A stretch of DNA of 22,696 nt, taken from assembly GCA_018969935.1 (NCBI GenBank), contig JAGWXJ010000012.1:1-22696 (forward strand), written 5' to 3'. How positions within the stretch are numbered: the stretch's first letter is position 1; each line of letters begins with the position of its first letter. The translations under genes and the position numbers were made by a program. Source of the DNA: Alphaproteobacteria bacterium (GTDB taxonomy: Bacteria > Pseudomonadota > Alphaproteobacteria > Micavibrionales > UBA1664). The notes under the pieces were generated by a model. It saw nothing but the letters and a program-made list of their open reading frames with translations, was not told where the DNA came from and made no database searches. This document shows positions 1 to 8,005 of this stretch, piece by piece.

Positions 1-213
1 TGCCTTGATGTCGCCGCCCGCGCAATAAGCGCGGCCACCCGCGCCCGTAACTAAAATGGTACGGTTTTGGTTCTCTTTCAAAATCCCGCGAAGCCCCGTA
101 ATCATGGGGTGCGAAAGCGCATTCAGCGCCTCGGGCCTGTTCAGCGTAACATGGACAATCGCGCCGCGATGGTCTAATAAAAGGCCGTTTTCTTCATATA
201 GCGAGGCTGTCAT
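1..213 (-). CDS. Enoyl-CoA hydratase/isomerase-family protein, N-terminal fragment (possibly 3-hydroxyisobutyryl-CoA hydrolase)
   Basis: The complement of 213-1 is open for exactly 71 codons from an ATG and runs off the window edge. It reads as the start of a crotonase-fold enzyme: a short beta strand, then VHVTLNRPEALNALSHPMI (residues about 19-37), then VTGAGGRAYCAGGDIKA at the edge. LNRPEALNAL and the CAGGDI oxyanion-hole segment are hallmarks of the family. The family acts on acyl-CoA thioesters. A GGDIK/R ending after a Cys-Ala pair is typical of 3-hydroxyisobutyryl-CoA hydrolases of valine breakdown, but also of other crotonases, so the exact substrate is a guess. Most of the protein (usually 260-350 residues) lies outside the window. 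Its start codon overlaps the start of the divergent hemB. Confidence 0.85.
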   Translation of the reverse strand, partial: MTASLYEENGLLLDHRGAIVHVTLNRPEALNALSHPMITGLRGILKENQNRTILVTGAGGRAYCAGGDIKA

Positions 214-1258
214 GAACGTCCTGTCACCCAAATCATGGTTCAAACCTACACGTCATTCCACGAATGACAAGGCCGCACACGGTAGCCCCGCCTTCCCCTC
301 CACCCGCATGCGCCGCAACCGCGGCACGGATAGCATCCGCAAACTTGTGCGCGAAACCACCATCGAACCCCAACACATGATCCTCCCCCTCTTTGTGGAG
401 GAAACACTGGCCGAGCGCACACCCATAAGGTCCATGCCCGGCGTCTACCGCGAAACCGAACAAAGCATCGTGAACATCGCGAAGGATGCGCAAAGCGCGG
501 GCTTAGGTGCCGTCATGCTGTTTGGCGTAAGCCACCACAAGGATAATACGGGCAGCGATTCCATGCGCGCAGGCGGCCTCCTTGACCGCATGGTCCGCCG
601 CGTAAAAGATGCCTGCCCCGAACTGGTGGTTATCGCCGATGCCTGCTTTTGCGAATACACTGACCACGGCCATTGCGGCCCCCTGACCCACGACGGCTGC
701 GTGGATAACGACGCCACCATCGAGAACATCGGCAAACAGGCCGTGATCGCAGCCAAGGCTGGCGCCGATATCATTGCCCCATCAGGCATGATGGATGGCC
801 AAATCGCCGCTATCCGCGAAGCGCTTGATGATGCAAACTTCATCAACACACCCATCATGGCCTATGCCGCCAAATACGCCTCCTGCTTCTACGGCCCGTT
901 CCGTGAAGCTGCTGGTTGCAGCCTCAATAAAGGTGACCGCAAAACCTACCAGATGGACCCCGCAAACGGCGATGAAGCCCTGCGTGAAGTCGCACTCGAT
1001 ATCAACGAGGGCGCGGACATGGTGATGGTAAAACCGGGCCTGCCCTACCTCGATGTGCTTTACCGCGTGAAGGAAACCTTCGGCATGCCCACCTTCGCCT
1101 ATAACATCTCGGGCGAGTACGCGATGCTCAAGTTCGCAGCCGAGGCAGGCGCACTGGATTACGAGAAAGCCGCACTGGAAATGATGCTCTGCTTCCGCAG
1201 AGCTGGGGCCGATGGCATTCTGACCTATGCAGCCCTCGATGTTGCAAAGCAGCTCTAA
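212..1258 (+). CDS. hemB: Porphobilinogen synthase (delta-aminolevulinic acid dehydratase), zinc-type
   Basis: Condenses two 5-aminolevulinate molecules to porphobilinogen, a cytoplasmic step of haem and other tetrapyrrole synthesis. The 348-residue product is close to family length. Both catalytic lysines are visible: K221 in AYAAKYAS and the Schiff-base lysine K274 in MVMVKPGLPYLD. The metal site DACFCEYTDHGHCG carries C145, C147 and C155, the three-cysteine zinc pattern of the E. coli and mammalian enzymes, rather than the aspartate-rich Mg-type site of several other alphaproteobacteria. The frame is open further upstream to base 56, but that part is antisense to the crotonase gene. The ATG at 212 has a GAGG (203-206) five bases before it and gives a normal N-terminus. 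A later ATG at 308 (MRRNR) would still keep the whole core. Confidence 0.96.
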   Translation: MNVLSPKSWFKPTRHSTNDKAAHGSPAFPSTRMRRNRGTDSIRKLVRETTIEPQHMILPLFVEETLAERTPIRSMPGVYRETEQSIVNIAKDAQSAGLGAVMLFGVSHHKDNTGSDSMRAGGLLDRMVRRVKDACPELVVIADACFCEYTDHGHCGPLTHDGCVDNDATIENIGKQAVIAAKAGADIIAPSGMMDGQIAAIREALDDANFINTPIMAYAAKYASCFYGPFREAAGCSLNKGDRKTYQMDPANGDEALREVALDINEGADMVMVKPGLPYLDVLYRVKETFGMPTFAYNISGEYAMLKFAAEAGALDYEKAALEMMLCFRRAGADGILTYAALDVAKQL

Positions 1259-1294
1259 AATTCCATAAGGCGGTATTTAGGCTTTTCTATTAAC

Positions 1295-1310
1295 GGGTTA
1301 TCAACCCTTC
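1295..1310 (+). terminator. Weak hairpin after hemB
   Basis: GGGTT (1295-1299) and AACCC (1303-1307) form a five-pair stem with a three-base loop, followed by TTCTGTGTTG rather than a clean T-run. It lies between hemB and the EAL gene and could be a weak terminator. The stem is short, so confidence is low. The bases 1290-1304 also resemble a CtrA box with one mismatch (TTAA-N7-TCAA). Confidence 0.25.
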
Positions 1311-1324
1311 TGTGTTGCTCTAGT

Positions 1325-2989
1325 ATGAGTAACTCAAAATGGGCCCCCGTAATGACTTCAGATAAAGACATCCGCGACCAGCGCGACCGTTTCCTCGGTT
1401 TCGCCTTTGCAGGCGCGGACCTCATGCTGGAAGTGGATTCCGATGGCACCATAGTATTCGCGGCTGGCGCCGCGCGCGGCCTTACCGGCGCAACCGACGG
1501 CAAACTGACAGGCAAAAACGTATCCGAGATTTTCGCACCGCGTGATCGTGGGCTCATTGGCTCCCTCCGCGCATCTGCCAAACCGGGCCTTCGCTTCGGC
1601 CCCGTACTCGTAAACCTGAACGAGGAACAAACAAACCTCCGCAAGGCCATGCTCTCGGGCGTGGCCATGCCTGATAAGCCTGGCACCGTATATCTTACAA
1701 TTGCCAAAGGCGCCCTCTCGCAAGTCAGTGATGCCAAATCGGAAAGAGCAACATCCGAAAGCGCCCTGCTGGATAAGGAAACATTCGCCGAAGCCGCAAT
1801 GGAGATGATGGCGGCCTCCGACACGCTTGGCCAGAAACTGGCCATGACCTTCGTCGATTTGCCCGACACCAAAAATTTCAAAGGAAAAATCGGCTCGGAA
1901 CGCTGGGCTTCCTTCAAGGACAACATCTCGACAATGCTGCGCACTTACGCAGCCGATGGCCGTACGGCAGCCGCACTCGATGACGGCCGCTTTGGCCTCG
2001 TGCATGGTGAAAACATAACGCCAGATGCCATCCAGAAAAACATCGAGGCCATGAGCCGCGATATCGACCCCGAAAAGAAAGGCGTCACAGCAACCGCCAA
2101 GGCTGTCGATCTTTCTGACGATACGCTATCGGAACGCGAACTCGCACGCGCCGTCATGTACACCATCAACCAGTTTGAAAAACAGGGTAGCGCCTTCAAC
2201 ATCCTCAACCTCGAGGGCGGCTTCGAAAACTTCCTCGCGCAAAACGCACAAAAAATTTCCGATTTCAAACAGATCATCAACCAGTCGCGTTTTGATTTGA
2301 AGTTCCAGCCCATCATCAACATGAAGGATGGCAGCGTCGCCTACTACGAAGCCCTTGTGCGTTTTGCAGACGGCAAATCGCCATACGATGCCATTGTTTT
2401 CTGTGAGGATGTGGGCCTTAGCCCCGAGCTGGATTTGGCCATCTGCGGCAAAGTCATAAACTACCTTGTCTTCAACGCACCCAACAAACAGGTAAAAATT
2501 TCGGTCAACCTGTCTGGTGTATCAGTCCAGAACGAACGCTTCGTCGAAAAACTGCGCAACAAACTCGAGCCGCATCTGAAATCCGACATTCCGAAGCGCA
2601 TGATTTTCGAAATCACCGAGAGCAGCCAGATAAACGACCTCGATAAAGTGAATAGCTTCGTGCGCGCATTACAGGATGACGGGTTTAAAGTCAGCCTCGA
2701 TGATTTTGGCGCCGGCTCCGCTTCTTTCCAGTACCTGCACAAAATCCACGTGGATTCAGTCAAAATCGACGGTCAGTATATTATGAACATTCTGACCTCG
2801 CAGCGTGATCAGGCCATGATCTCCAACCTCGTACGCATGTGCTCCGATCTTAAAGTCGGCGTAGTGGCCGAACGCGTTGAAACAAAAGAGCACGTGGATC
2901 TGCTCAAAAAAATGGGCGTGGAGATGGGGCAGGGCTACTACTTTGCAAAGCCGCTTGATGCCCCCACCTATCAAGCAAAAGCAATCTAA
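1325..2989 (+). CDS. EAL-domain c-di-GMP phosphodiesterase with PAS-like and degenerate GGDEF domains
   Basis: Predicted to hydrolyse cyclic di-GMP to pGpG in the cytoplasm. No membrane segment or signal peptide is visible in the 554 residues. Order: a PAS-like segment (about 30-110, LMLEVDSDGTIVFAAG), a GGDEF-like fold (about 145-300) whose signature is replaced by DDGRF (219-223), and a complete EAL domain (about 315-550). The EAL residues appear intact: E342 in EALVR, Asn in SVNLSG, Glu in FEITES, D459/D460 in LDDFGAG, K480 in VKIDG, Glu in AERVET and Gln in GQGYYFAKP. So phosphodiesterase activity is likely and cyclase activity is not; the dead GGDEF may sense GTP or serve as scaffold. 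No clear Shine-Dalgarno precedes ATG 1325, and ATG 1352 is an in-frame alternative. It sits 159 bases before cheA, which suggests a link to motility control. Confidence 0.9.
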   Translation: MSNSKWAPVMTSDKDIRDQRDRFLGFAFAGADLMLEVDSDGTIVFAAGAARGLTGATDGKLTGKNVSEIFAPRDRGLIGSLRASAKPGLRFGPVLVNLNEEQTNLRKAMLSGVAMPDKPGTVYLTIAKGALSQVSDAKSERATSESALLDKETFAEAAMEMMAASDTLGQKLAMTFVDLPDTKNFKGKIGSERWASFKDNISTMLRTYAADGRTAAALDDGRFGLVHGENITPDAIQKNIEAMSRDIDPEKKGVTATAKAVDLSDDTLSERELARAVMYTINQFEKQGSAFNILNLEGGFENFLAQNAQKISDFKQIINQSRFDLKFQPIINMKDGSVAYYEALVRFADGKSPYDAIVFCEDVGLSPELDLAICGKVINYLVFNAPNKQVKISVNLSGVSVQNERFVEKLRNKLEPHLKSDIPKRMIFEITESSQINDLDKVNSFVRALQDDGFKVSLDDFGAGSASFQYLHKIHVDSVKIDGQYIMNILTSQRDQAMISNLVRMCSDLKVGVVAERVETKEHVDLLKKMGVEMGQGYYFAKPLDAPTYQAKAI

Positions 2990-3064
2990 TATTTTCCCTA
3001 TAATACTTACGAATAGGTAACTCTTTCACCGCTATCATATATGCGTGTGCACTAGCTTTGCTCG

Positions 3065-3093
3065 TAGTCACTGCATAAAATTTTAGGTATAAT
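3065..3093 (+). promoter_or_regulatory. Candidate sigma70-type promoter for the che operon
   Basis: A perfect TATAAT lies at 3088-3093, with TAGTCA (3065-3070, four of six matches to TTGACA) 17 bases upstream. It would start transcription about 50 bases before cheA, in the longest non-coding stretch of the window (2990-3148). Nothing else was recognised in that stretch except TTAA half-sites at 3103 and 3125. Seen by eye only. Confidence 0.45.
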
Positions 3094-3148
3094 GTGATTT
3101 GCTTAAGGCGTTCGCTTTATTCCGTTAAATCAGCATCCTAGAGGCAAT

Positions 3149-5893
3149 ATGGACGATCTCATTGTCGAGTTTTTAACCGAAACCAATGAATCGCTGGCCG
3201 CCATTGACGTCCAGCTCGTCAACCTTGAGCAAAACCCGAACGACAAAAACCTCCTCGGCTCCATCTTCCGCCTGATGCATACAATTAAAGGGACTTGCGG
3301 GTTCCTTGGCCTGCCTCGCCTTGAAACAGTTGCCCACCGTGCCGAGAACGTGATGGGCCGTTTCCGTGACGGCTCTCTTGAAGTCACGCCCGATTACGTC
3401 ACGCTCATTTTTGAATCCATTGACCGCATCAAATACATCATCGGCGAACTGGAAGCCAACGGCAAGGAACCCGACGGCGCCGACACCGACCTCATCGAAA
3501 AACTGGACGCCGTATTCGAAGGCCGCGATCTTCCGCAAAAAAGTGCAGCACCTGCTGCCGAAGTACCAAAACCTGCTGCCCCCGTTGACCCGCTTCAGGC
3601 GATCTGGGATTCAATCCCCGCCCCCGCTGACCCAATTGCGGCCGCCCTCAGCATCCCGTCTCAAAACGATTCCAAACCTGCAGCCCCTGAAGCACCGGCC
3701 CCCGTGGCTGCAGCACCGGCTGCCAAACCCGCCGAGGCACCTAAGGCCTCCGCCAAGGAAGAAGACCACACCGCCAAGGAATCCTCGGTCGCAAACCAGA
3801 CCCTGCGCGTCAACGTCGATGTCCTTGAAAACCTGATGACGCTGGTATCCGAGATGGTGCTCACACGCAACCAGCTCCTCCAGATCATGCGTACCTCGAA
3901 GGAGAGCGAGTTTGCAGCACCCCTGCAACGCCTCAATCATGTTGTTTCCGATTTGCAGGAAGGCGTGATGAAAACGCGCATGCAGCCTATCGGCGCCGCA
4001 TGGTCCAAACTGCCACGCATCATCCGCGATCTCAGCCACGAACTCGGCAAGAAAATCGAACTCGTCATGATCGGCGAGGAAACGGAACTCGACCGTCAAG
4101 TCCTCGATCTCATCAAAGACCCCCTCACCCACATGGTCCGCAACTCCGGCGACCACGGCATCGAAAAACCGGCCGACCGCCAGATGGCTGGCAAGCCCGA
4201 AACAGGCAAGATCATCCTGCGCGCCTTCCATGAAGGCGGCCACATCATCATCGAAATCAAGGACGATGGTCGCGGCCTGAACACTGCGCGCATCAAGGCA
4301 AAAGCCATTGAAAAGGGCATCGCCACCGCCGACGAACTGGCGAACATGACGGACAAGCAAATCCATCAGTTCATCTTCGATGCCGGTTTCTCGACAGCTG
4401 AAAAAATCACCTCCGTATCAGGTCGCGGCGTCGGTATGGATGTTGTGCGCACGAACATCGAAAAAATCGGCGGCACCATCGACCTTACGTCCGAAGAAGG
4501 CAAAGGCTCCACCTTCACAATCAAAATCCCGCTGACACTGGCCATCGTGTCCGGCCTTATTGTTGAAGCCGCTGGCGAACGTTACGCAATCCCGCAGCTT
4601 TCGGTGCAGGAATTGGTGCTGGCTTCCGACAAAGGGGACAACCGCATCGAATACATCAACGGCACACCCATCTTCCGCCTGCGCAACCACTTGCTGCCGC
4701 TTGTCAGCCTTCAAAAGTTGCTCAAGCTGCCTGACGCACCGTCCAAAGTGGTCGCAAAAAACGGCAACCGCGGCGGCAACGCAAACAACCGCTATATCGT
4801 TGTCACAAAAGTGGGCGGCTATGTATTCGGCATCATCGTTGACCGCGTCTTCGACACTGAGGAAATCGTGGTGAAACCGGTCGCCAAAATGCTCTCCCAT
4901 ATCGAGCTGTTCTCGGGCAACACCATCCTTGGCGATGGTAGCGTCATCATGATCCTCGATCCGGGCGGCATCGCGAAATCCACGGGCGAAATCAGCGTCG
5001 CCAGCGCCGCAAAAGAGGAAGAAGAAGTCGACAACCGTTCCCGCAGCGGTACCAAAACATCACTCCTTCTCTTCGCAACGGGCGACTCCATGCCCAAAGC
5101 CGTACCCCTCTCGCTTGTCGCCCGCCTCGAGGATATCGACGTCACCAAAATCGAAGCCTCGAACGGCCAGATGCTCATCCAGTACCGTGGCTCCCTCATG
5201 CCGCTTATCAAGTTCCATCCCGATATGCCGATGAAGAAGGAAGGCACACAGCCCACGCTGGTGTTCTCGGATGGTACGCGCTCCATGGGCCTTATGGTTT
5301 GCGATATCATCGACATCGTTGAAGATTACATCAACGTCCAGATAACCTCTGATAGGCCTGGCTTCCTCGGCTCGTCCATCATCCGCGGCAACGCCACCGA
5401 CATCATCGATGTCGGCTACTACCTCAAAGGCGCTTACAAGGATTGGTTCAAGGATCACGGCGACGAGGATTTCGACCGCGAGGATATGAAACGCCTTCGC
5501 CGCGTCCTCATCGTCGACGACAGCCCGTTCTTCCGCAACATGCTTACGCCCCTGCTTTCGGTAGCCGGTTACGAGGTTACGGCGGCAGAAAGCCCTATCC
5601 GCGCCCTCGAAATGCAGGAAGCCGGCGAGGAATTCGACATTATCATCTCCGACATCGAAATGCCGGAAATGAGCGGCTTCGAATTTGCGCAAACGGTTCG
5701 TAACAAACCGGGCTGCTGGAAAGACACGCCGATGGTAGCCCTCACAAGCCACGCCACGCAAAACGACATCGATCGCGGCCGCGAGGTAGGTTTCAGCAAA
5801 TACGTTGCCAAGTTCGACCGCGATACGTTGCTTAACACGCTCTCGCAAACATTGGCCGAGCGTAAACACAGTGTTGCAGGAGGTGCGGCATGA
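3149..5893 (+). CDS. cheA: Chemotaxis histidine kinase CheA, hybrid with two CheW-like domains and a C-terminal receiver
   Basis: The central kinase of chemotaxis: it autophosphorylates in receptor arrays and passes phosphate to CheY and CheB. The 914 residues contain an HPt domain (1-110) with phospho-accepting H44 in MHTIKGTCGFLG, an Ala/Pro-rich linker (about 130-210), the dimerisation helices (about 215-280), and the HATPase with N-box VRNSGDHG (N332), G1 DDGRG (D372) and G2 GRGVGMDVV (from 425). A CheW-like domain follows (about 460-615), then a second CheW-like segment (about 635-755), then a receiver (about 785-900) with D790/D791, phospho-acceptor D835, Thr in ALTSHAT and Lys in YVAKF. 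E. coli CheA (about 650 residues) lacks the last two modules. No obvious CheY-binding P2 domain was seen; the linker replaces it. GAGG (3141-3144) four bases before ATG fixes the start. The stop overlaps cheW by four bases (ATGA). Confidence 0.96.
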   Translation: MDDLIVEFLTETNESLAAIDVQLVNLEQNPNDKNLLGSIFRLMHTIKGTCGFLGLPRLETVAHRAENVMGRFRDGSLEVTPDYVTLIFESIDRIKYIIGELEANGKEPDGADTDLIEKLDAVFEGRDLPQKSAAPAAEVPKPAAPVDPLQAIWDSIPAPADPIAAALSIPSQNDSKPAAPEAPAPVAAAPAAKPAEAPKASAKEEDHTAKESSVANQTLRVNVDVLENLMTLVSEMVLTRNQLLQIMRTSKESEFAAPLQRLNHVVSDLQEGVMKTRMQPIGAAWSKLPRIIRDLSHELGKKIELVMIGEETELDRQVLDLIKDPLTHMVRNSGDHGIEKPADRQMAGKPETGKIILRAFHEGGHIIIEIKDDGRGLNTARIKAKAIEKGIATADELANMTDKQIHQFIFDAGFSTAEKITSVSGRGVGMDVVRTNIEKIGGTIDLTSEEGKGSTFTIKIPLTLAIVSGLIVEAAGERYAIPQLSVQELVLASDKGDNRIEYINGTPIFRLRNHLLPLVSLQKLLKLPDAPSKVVAKNGNRGGNANNRYIVVTKVGGYVFGIIVDRVFDTEEIVVKPVAKMLSHIELFSGNTILGDGSVIMILDPGGIAKSTGEISVASAAKEEEEVDNRSRSGTKTSLLLFATGDSMPKAVPLSLVARLEDIDVTKIEASNGQMLIQYRGSLMPLIKFHPDMPMKKEGTQPTLVFSDGTRSMGLMVCDIIDIVEDYINVQITSDRPGFLGSSIIRGNATDIIDVGYYLKGAYKDWFKDHGDEDFDREDMKRLRRVLIVDDSPFFRNMLTPLLSVAGYEVTAAESPIRALEMQEAGEEFDIIISDIEMPEMSGFEFAQTVRNKPGCWKDTPMVALTSHATQNDIDRGREVGFSKYVAKFDRDTLLNTLSQTLAERKHSVAGGAA

Positions 5894-6384
5894 GCCTCAT
5901 GGGTGAAGTCAACAAATTCAGGAAGCGTCGCGCGGGTGAAGTCGATGAAGGCCCGCAGACAACCGAATTCCTGACAATCGTGGTTAATGGCCAGATGTTC
6001 GGTATTCCTGTCCTTCAGGTGCAGGATGTCCTGCGCCAGCAAAGCGTAACGCGTGTGCCCTTGGCCCCGCCGGAAGTCGCAGGCGCCCTCAACCTTCGTG
6101 GCCGCATCGTAACAGCCATCAACGTGCGCTGCCGTCTGGGCTTGCCCGATATGGATGAAGGCACAAAAACCATGAGTGTGGTCGTTGAACACGAACACGA
6201 GCTGTATTCCCTGATCATCGACAAGGTCGGTGACGTGCTTTCCATGAAAAACGAGGACTTCGAGAGCGTACCACCCACCCTCGACCCCGCCTGGCGCGAC
6301 ATTGCCAATGGTATTTTCCGCCTGGAGAATCAGCTAATGGTGGTAGTGGATGTTGCACGTTTGTTGCGTCACAGCGTCCATTAA
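5890..6384 (+). CDS. cheW: Chemotaxis coupling protein CheW
   Basis: Adaptor linking chemoreceptors to CheA in the cytoplasmic signalling array. The 164-residue product is a single CheW domain with TEFLTIVVNGQMFGIPVLQV (about 25-44) and the conserved PEVAGALNLRGRIVTAINV (about 60-78), which forms the binding surface. The N-terminal 24 residues are a charged extension of no known role. The ATG lies inside the cheA stop (ATGA), so translation is probably coupled, and GGAGG in the end of cheA (about 5879-5883) is well placed as a ribosome site. It stands between cheA and cheY as in other alphaproteobacterial che operons. Confidence 0.95.
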   Translation: MSLMGEVNKFRKRRAGEVDEGPQTTEFLTIVVNGQMFGIPVLQVQDVLRQQSVTRVPLAPPEVAGALNLRGRIVTAINVRCRLGLPDMDEGTKTMSVVVEHEHELYSLIIDKVGDVLSMKNEDFESVPPTLDPAWRDIANGIFRLENQLMVVVDVARLLRHSVH

Positions 6385-6455
6385 GTCGCGCTTAAGGGAA
6401 GTTCCGTTAGAATCTATGAAACGTTGTAATTACTGGATAATTTAAAGGAATTGTA

Positions 6456-6821
6456 ATGAAATCTTGTCTGGTCGTTGACGACAGCCGCGTTGTACGCAAG
6501 GTAGCCCGTCGTATTATCGAAGATCTGGGGTTCTCTTGCGAAGAGGCGGAAGATGGCGTCATAGCATACAACGCCTGCCAGAAAACCATGCCCGATGCCA
6601 TCCTGCTGGATTGGAACATGCCCAACATGTCCGGCATCGAGTTTCTTGAAAAACTCCGCTCCATGCCAGGCGGTGAAGGCCCGAAAGTCGTTTTCTGCAC
6701 AACCGAAAACGATATGAGCTTCATCCAGCGCGCCATTATGGCAGGCGCCAACGAATACATCATGAAGCCGTTTGATGGCGAAATTGTCGCCACCAAATTC
6801 TCCCAGATCGGCCTTATCTAA
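6456..6821 (+). CDS. cheY: Single-domain response regulator CheY
   Basis: A stand-alone receiver of 121 residues, expected to carry the signal from CheA to the flagellar motor or to act as a phosphate sink. All receiver positions are present: acidic pair D8/D9, phospho-acceptor D52 in LLDWNMPNMSG, T82/T83 in FCTTEND and K104 in YIMKPF. There is no output domain. AAAGGA (6444-6449) six bases before the ATG is a good ribosome site. A 71-base gap separates it from cheW, with no convincing terminator. FCTTEND and the MKPF loop fit CheY, and the che context makes this assignment firm, although other single-receiver proteins look alike. Confidence 0.92.
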   Translation: MKSCLVVDDSRVVRKVARRIIEDLGFSCEEAEDGVIAYNACQKTMPDAILLDWNMPNMSGIEFLEKLRSMPGGEGPKVVFCTTENDMSFIQRAIMAGANEYIMKPFDGEIVATKFSQIGLI

Positions 6822-6832
6822 ATCCCTAGCCT

Positions 6833-6848
6833 GCGGGGAATCCCCCGC
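6833..6848 (+). other. GC-rich hairpin between cheY and cheB
   Basis: GCGGGG (6833-6838) and CCCCGC (6843-6848) form a perfect six-pair stem with loop AATC, starting 12 bases after the cheY stop. No T-run follows, so it is not a classic terminator. It could protect the 3' end of a cheY message or reduce read-through into cheB. Function not shown. Confidence 0.35.
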
Positions 6849-6866
6849 GACAAAAGACACGAAACA

Positions 6867-8003
6867 ATGAACACCCCCACACCCACGGATACTCACGCTA
6901 CGCGCGTTATGGTTGTCGATGACTCGGCTGTCATTCGCGGCATGATTACCCGTATCATTGAAAGCGATCCCTATATCAAGGTCGTCACTACCGCTGCCAA
7001 CGGTGAACTTGCTGTACAGGGTTACGCGGAATACAAACCCGATGTCGTTATCATGGACATCGAAATGCCTGTCATGGACGGCATTACCGCCCTCGGCCAC
7101 ATCATCGGCAAATTCCCCGATGCCAAAATCATCATGTGTTCGACCCTGACACTCGAAAACGCCGAGATATCGTTAAAAGCCATGAGCATCGGCGCGGTTG
7201 ATTATATCCCGAAGCCCACAAGCACGACCGAAATCAATAAATCCAGCGACTTCCACAACAGCATCATCCAGCTTATCCGTTCTTTCGGAAAGCCGCTGCC
7301 CGCTGGCGCCGAAGCAAAGGCAATCGCAAGCAAGCAACCTTCCGCCGCGCAAAACCTGCAACAGAAAAGCAAGTTTGTACTGCCGCCGGCAGGCGCCACA
7401 TTTGCCTTGCGTCCAGCCCCGCCTGCTGGCTGGAAACCACGTCTTCTAGCCATCGGCTCGTCCACAGGCGGCCCGCAAGCCTTGTTCGACTTCCTGAAAC
7501 CCCTCAAGGGCATCAAAATTCCGGTCGTCATTACCCAACACATGCCGCCTACGTTTACAGGCCTGCTGGCCCAGCACATTACCACCAACACAGGTGTACC
7601 TTGCGTTGAAGCCGCCGAGGGCATGCCCCTTATGGCTGGCCGCGCCCATTTGGCAAAAGGCGGCCTGCACATGCTGGCCAAGAAAAACGAAGCTGGGCAG
7701 ATTATCCTCACCCTCAATGACGGCCCTGCCGAAAACTTCTGCAAACCTGCCGTCGACCCTATGCTGCGCAGCCTTATCCCGTTTTATGCACGCGATATCC
7801 TTACGGTCATCCTGACCGGCATGGGCACCGATGGCGCCTTGGGCTGCGAGGATGTTGTGAACGCAGGCGGTATTGTCGTGGCGCAGGATCAGTCAACATC
7901 CGTCGTCTGGGGTATGCCGGGCGCTGTTTCCATGGCGGGCTTGTGCTCTACCGTCCTCCCCCTCAAGGAATTAGGGGCTTACGTGGCTCAGAAGGTGCTC
8001 TGA
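6867..8003 (+). CDS. cheB: Chemotaxis protein-glutamate methylesterase/deamidase CheB
   Basis: Removes methyl groups from receptor glutamates and deamidates receptor glutamines, giving adaptation together with CheR. The 378 residues have an N-terminal receiver (about 10-130) with the DDS pair and phospho-acceptor D64 in VVIMDIEMP, a linker (about 145-185), and the methylesterase domain (about 190-378). The catalytic triad is visible: S199 in IGSSTGGP, H225 in QHMPP and D322 in GMGTDGALG. The spacing between the serine and histidine equals that of the E. coli enzyme. The 45-base gap after cheY holds a small GC hairpin. No strong Shine-Dalgarno is seen before ATG 6867. It ends two bases before the cheR start. 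Confidence 0.96.
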   Translation: MNTPTPTDTHATRVMVVDDSAVIRGMITRIIESDPYIKVVTTAANGELAVQGYAEYKPDVVIMDIEMPVMDGITALGHIIGKFPDAKIIMCSTLTLENAEISLKAMSIGAVDYIPKPTSTTEINKSSDFHNSIIQLIRSFGKPLPAGAEAKAIASKQPSAAQNLQQKSKFVLPPAGATFALRPAPPAGWKPRLLAIGSSTGGPQALFDFLKPLKGIKIPVVITQHMPPTFTGLLAQHITTNTGVPCVEAAEGMPLMAGRAHLAKGGLHMLAKKNEAGQIILTLNDGPAENFCKPAVDPMLRSLIPFYARDILTVILTGMGTDGALGCEDVVNAGGIVVAQDQSTSVVWGMPGAVSMAGLCSTVLPLKELGAYVAQKVL

Positions 8004-8005
8004 CC

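Noticed and set aside
56..211. 52-codon upstream extension of the hemB frame
   Set aside because: It is antisense to the conserved crotonase N-terminus, and the ATG at 212 has its own ribosome site and gives a normal HemB length.
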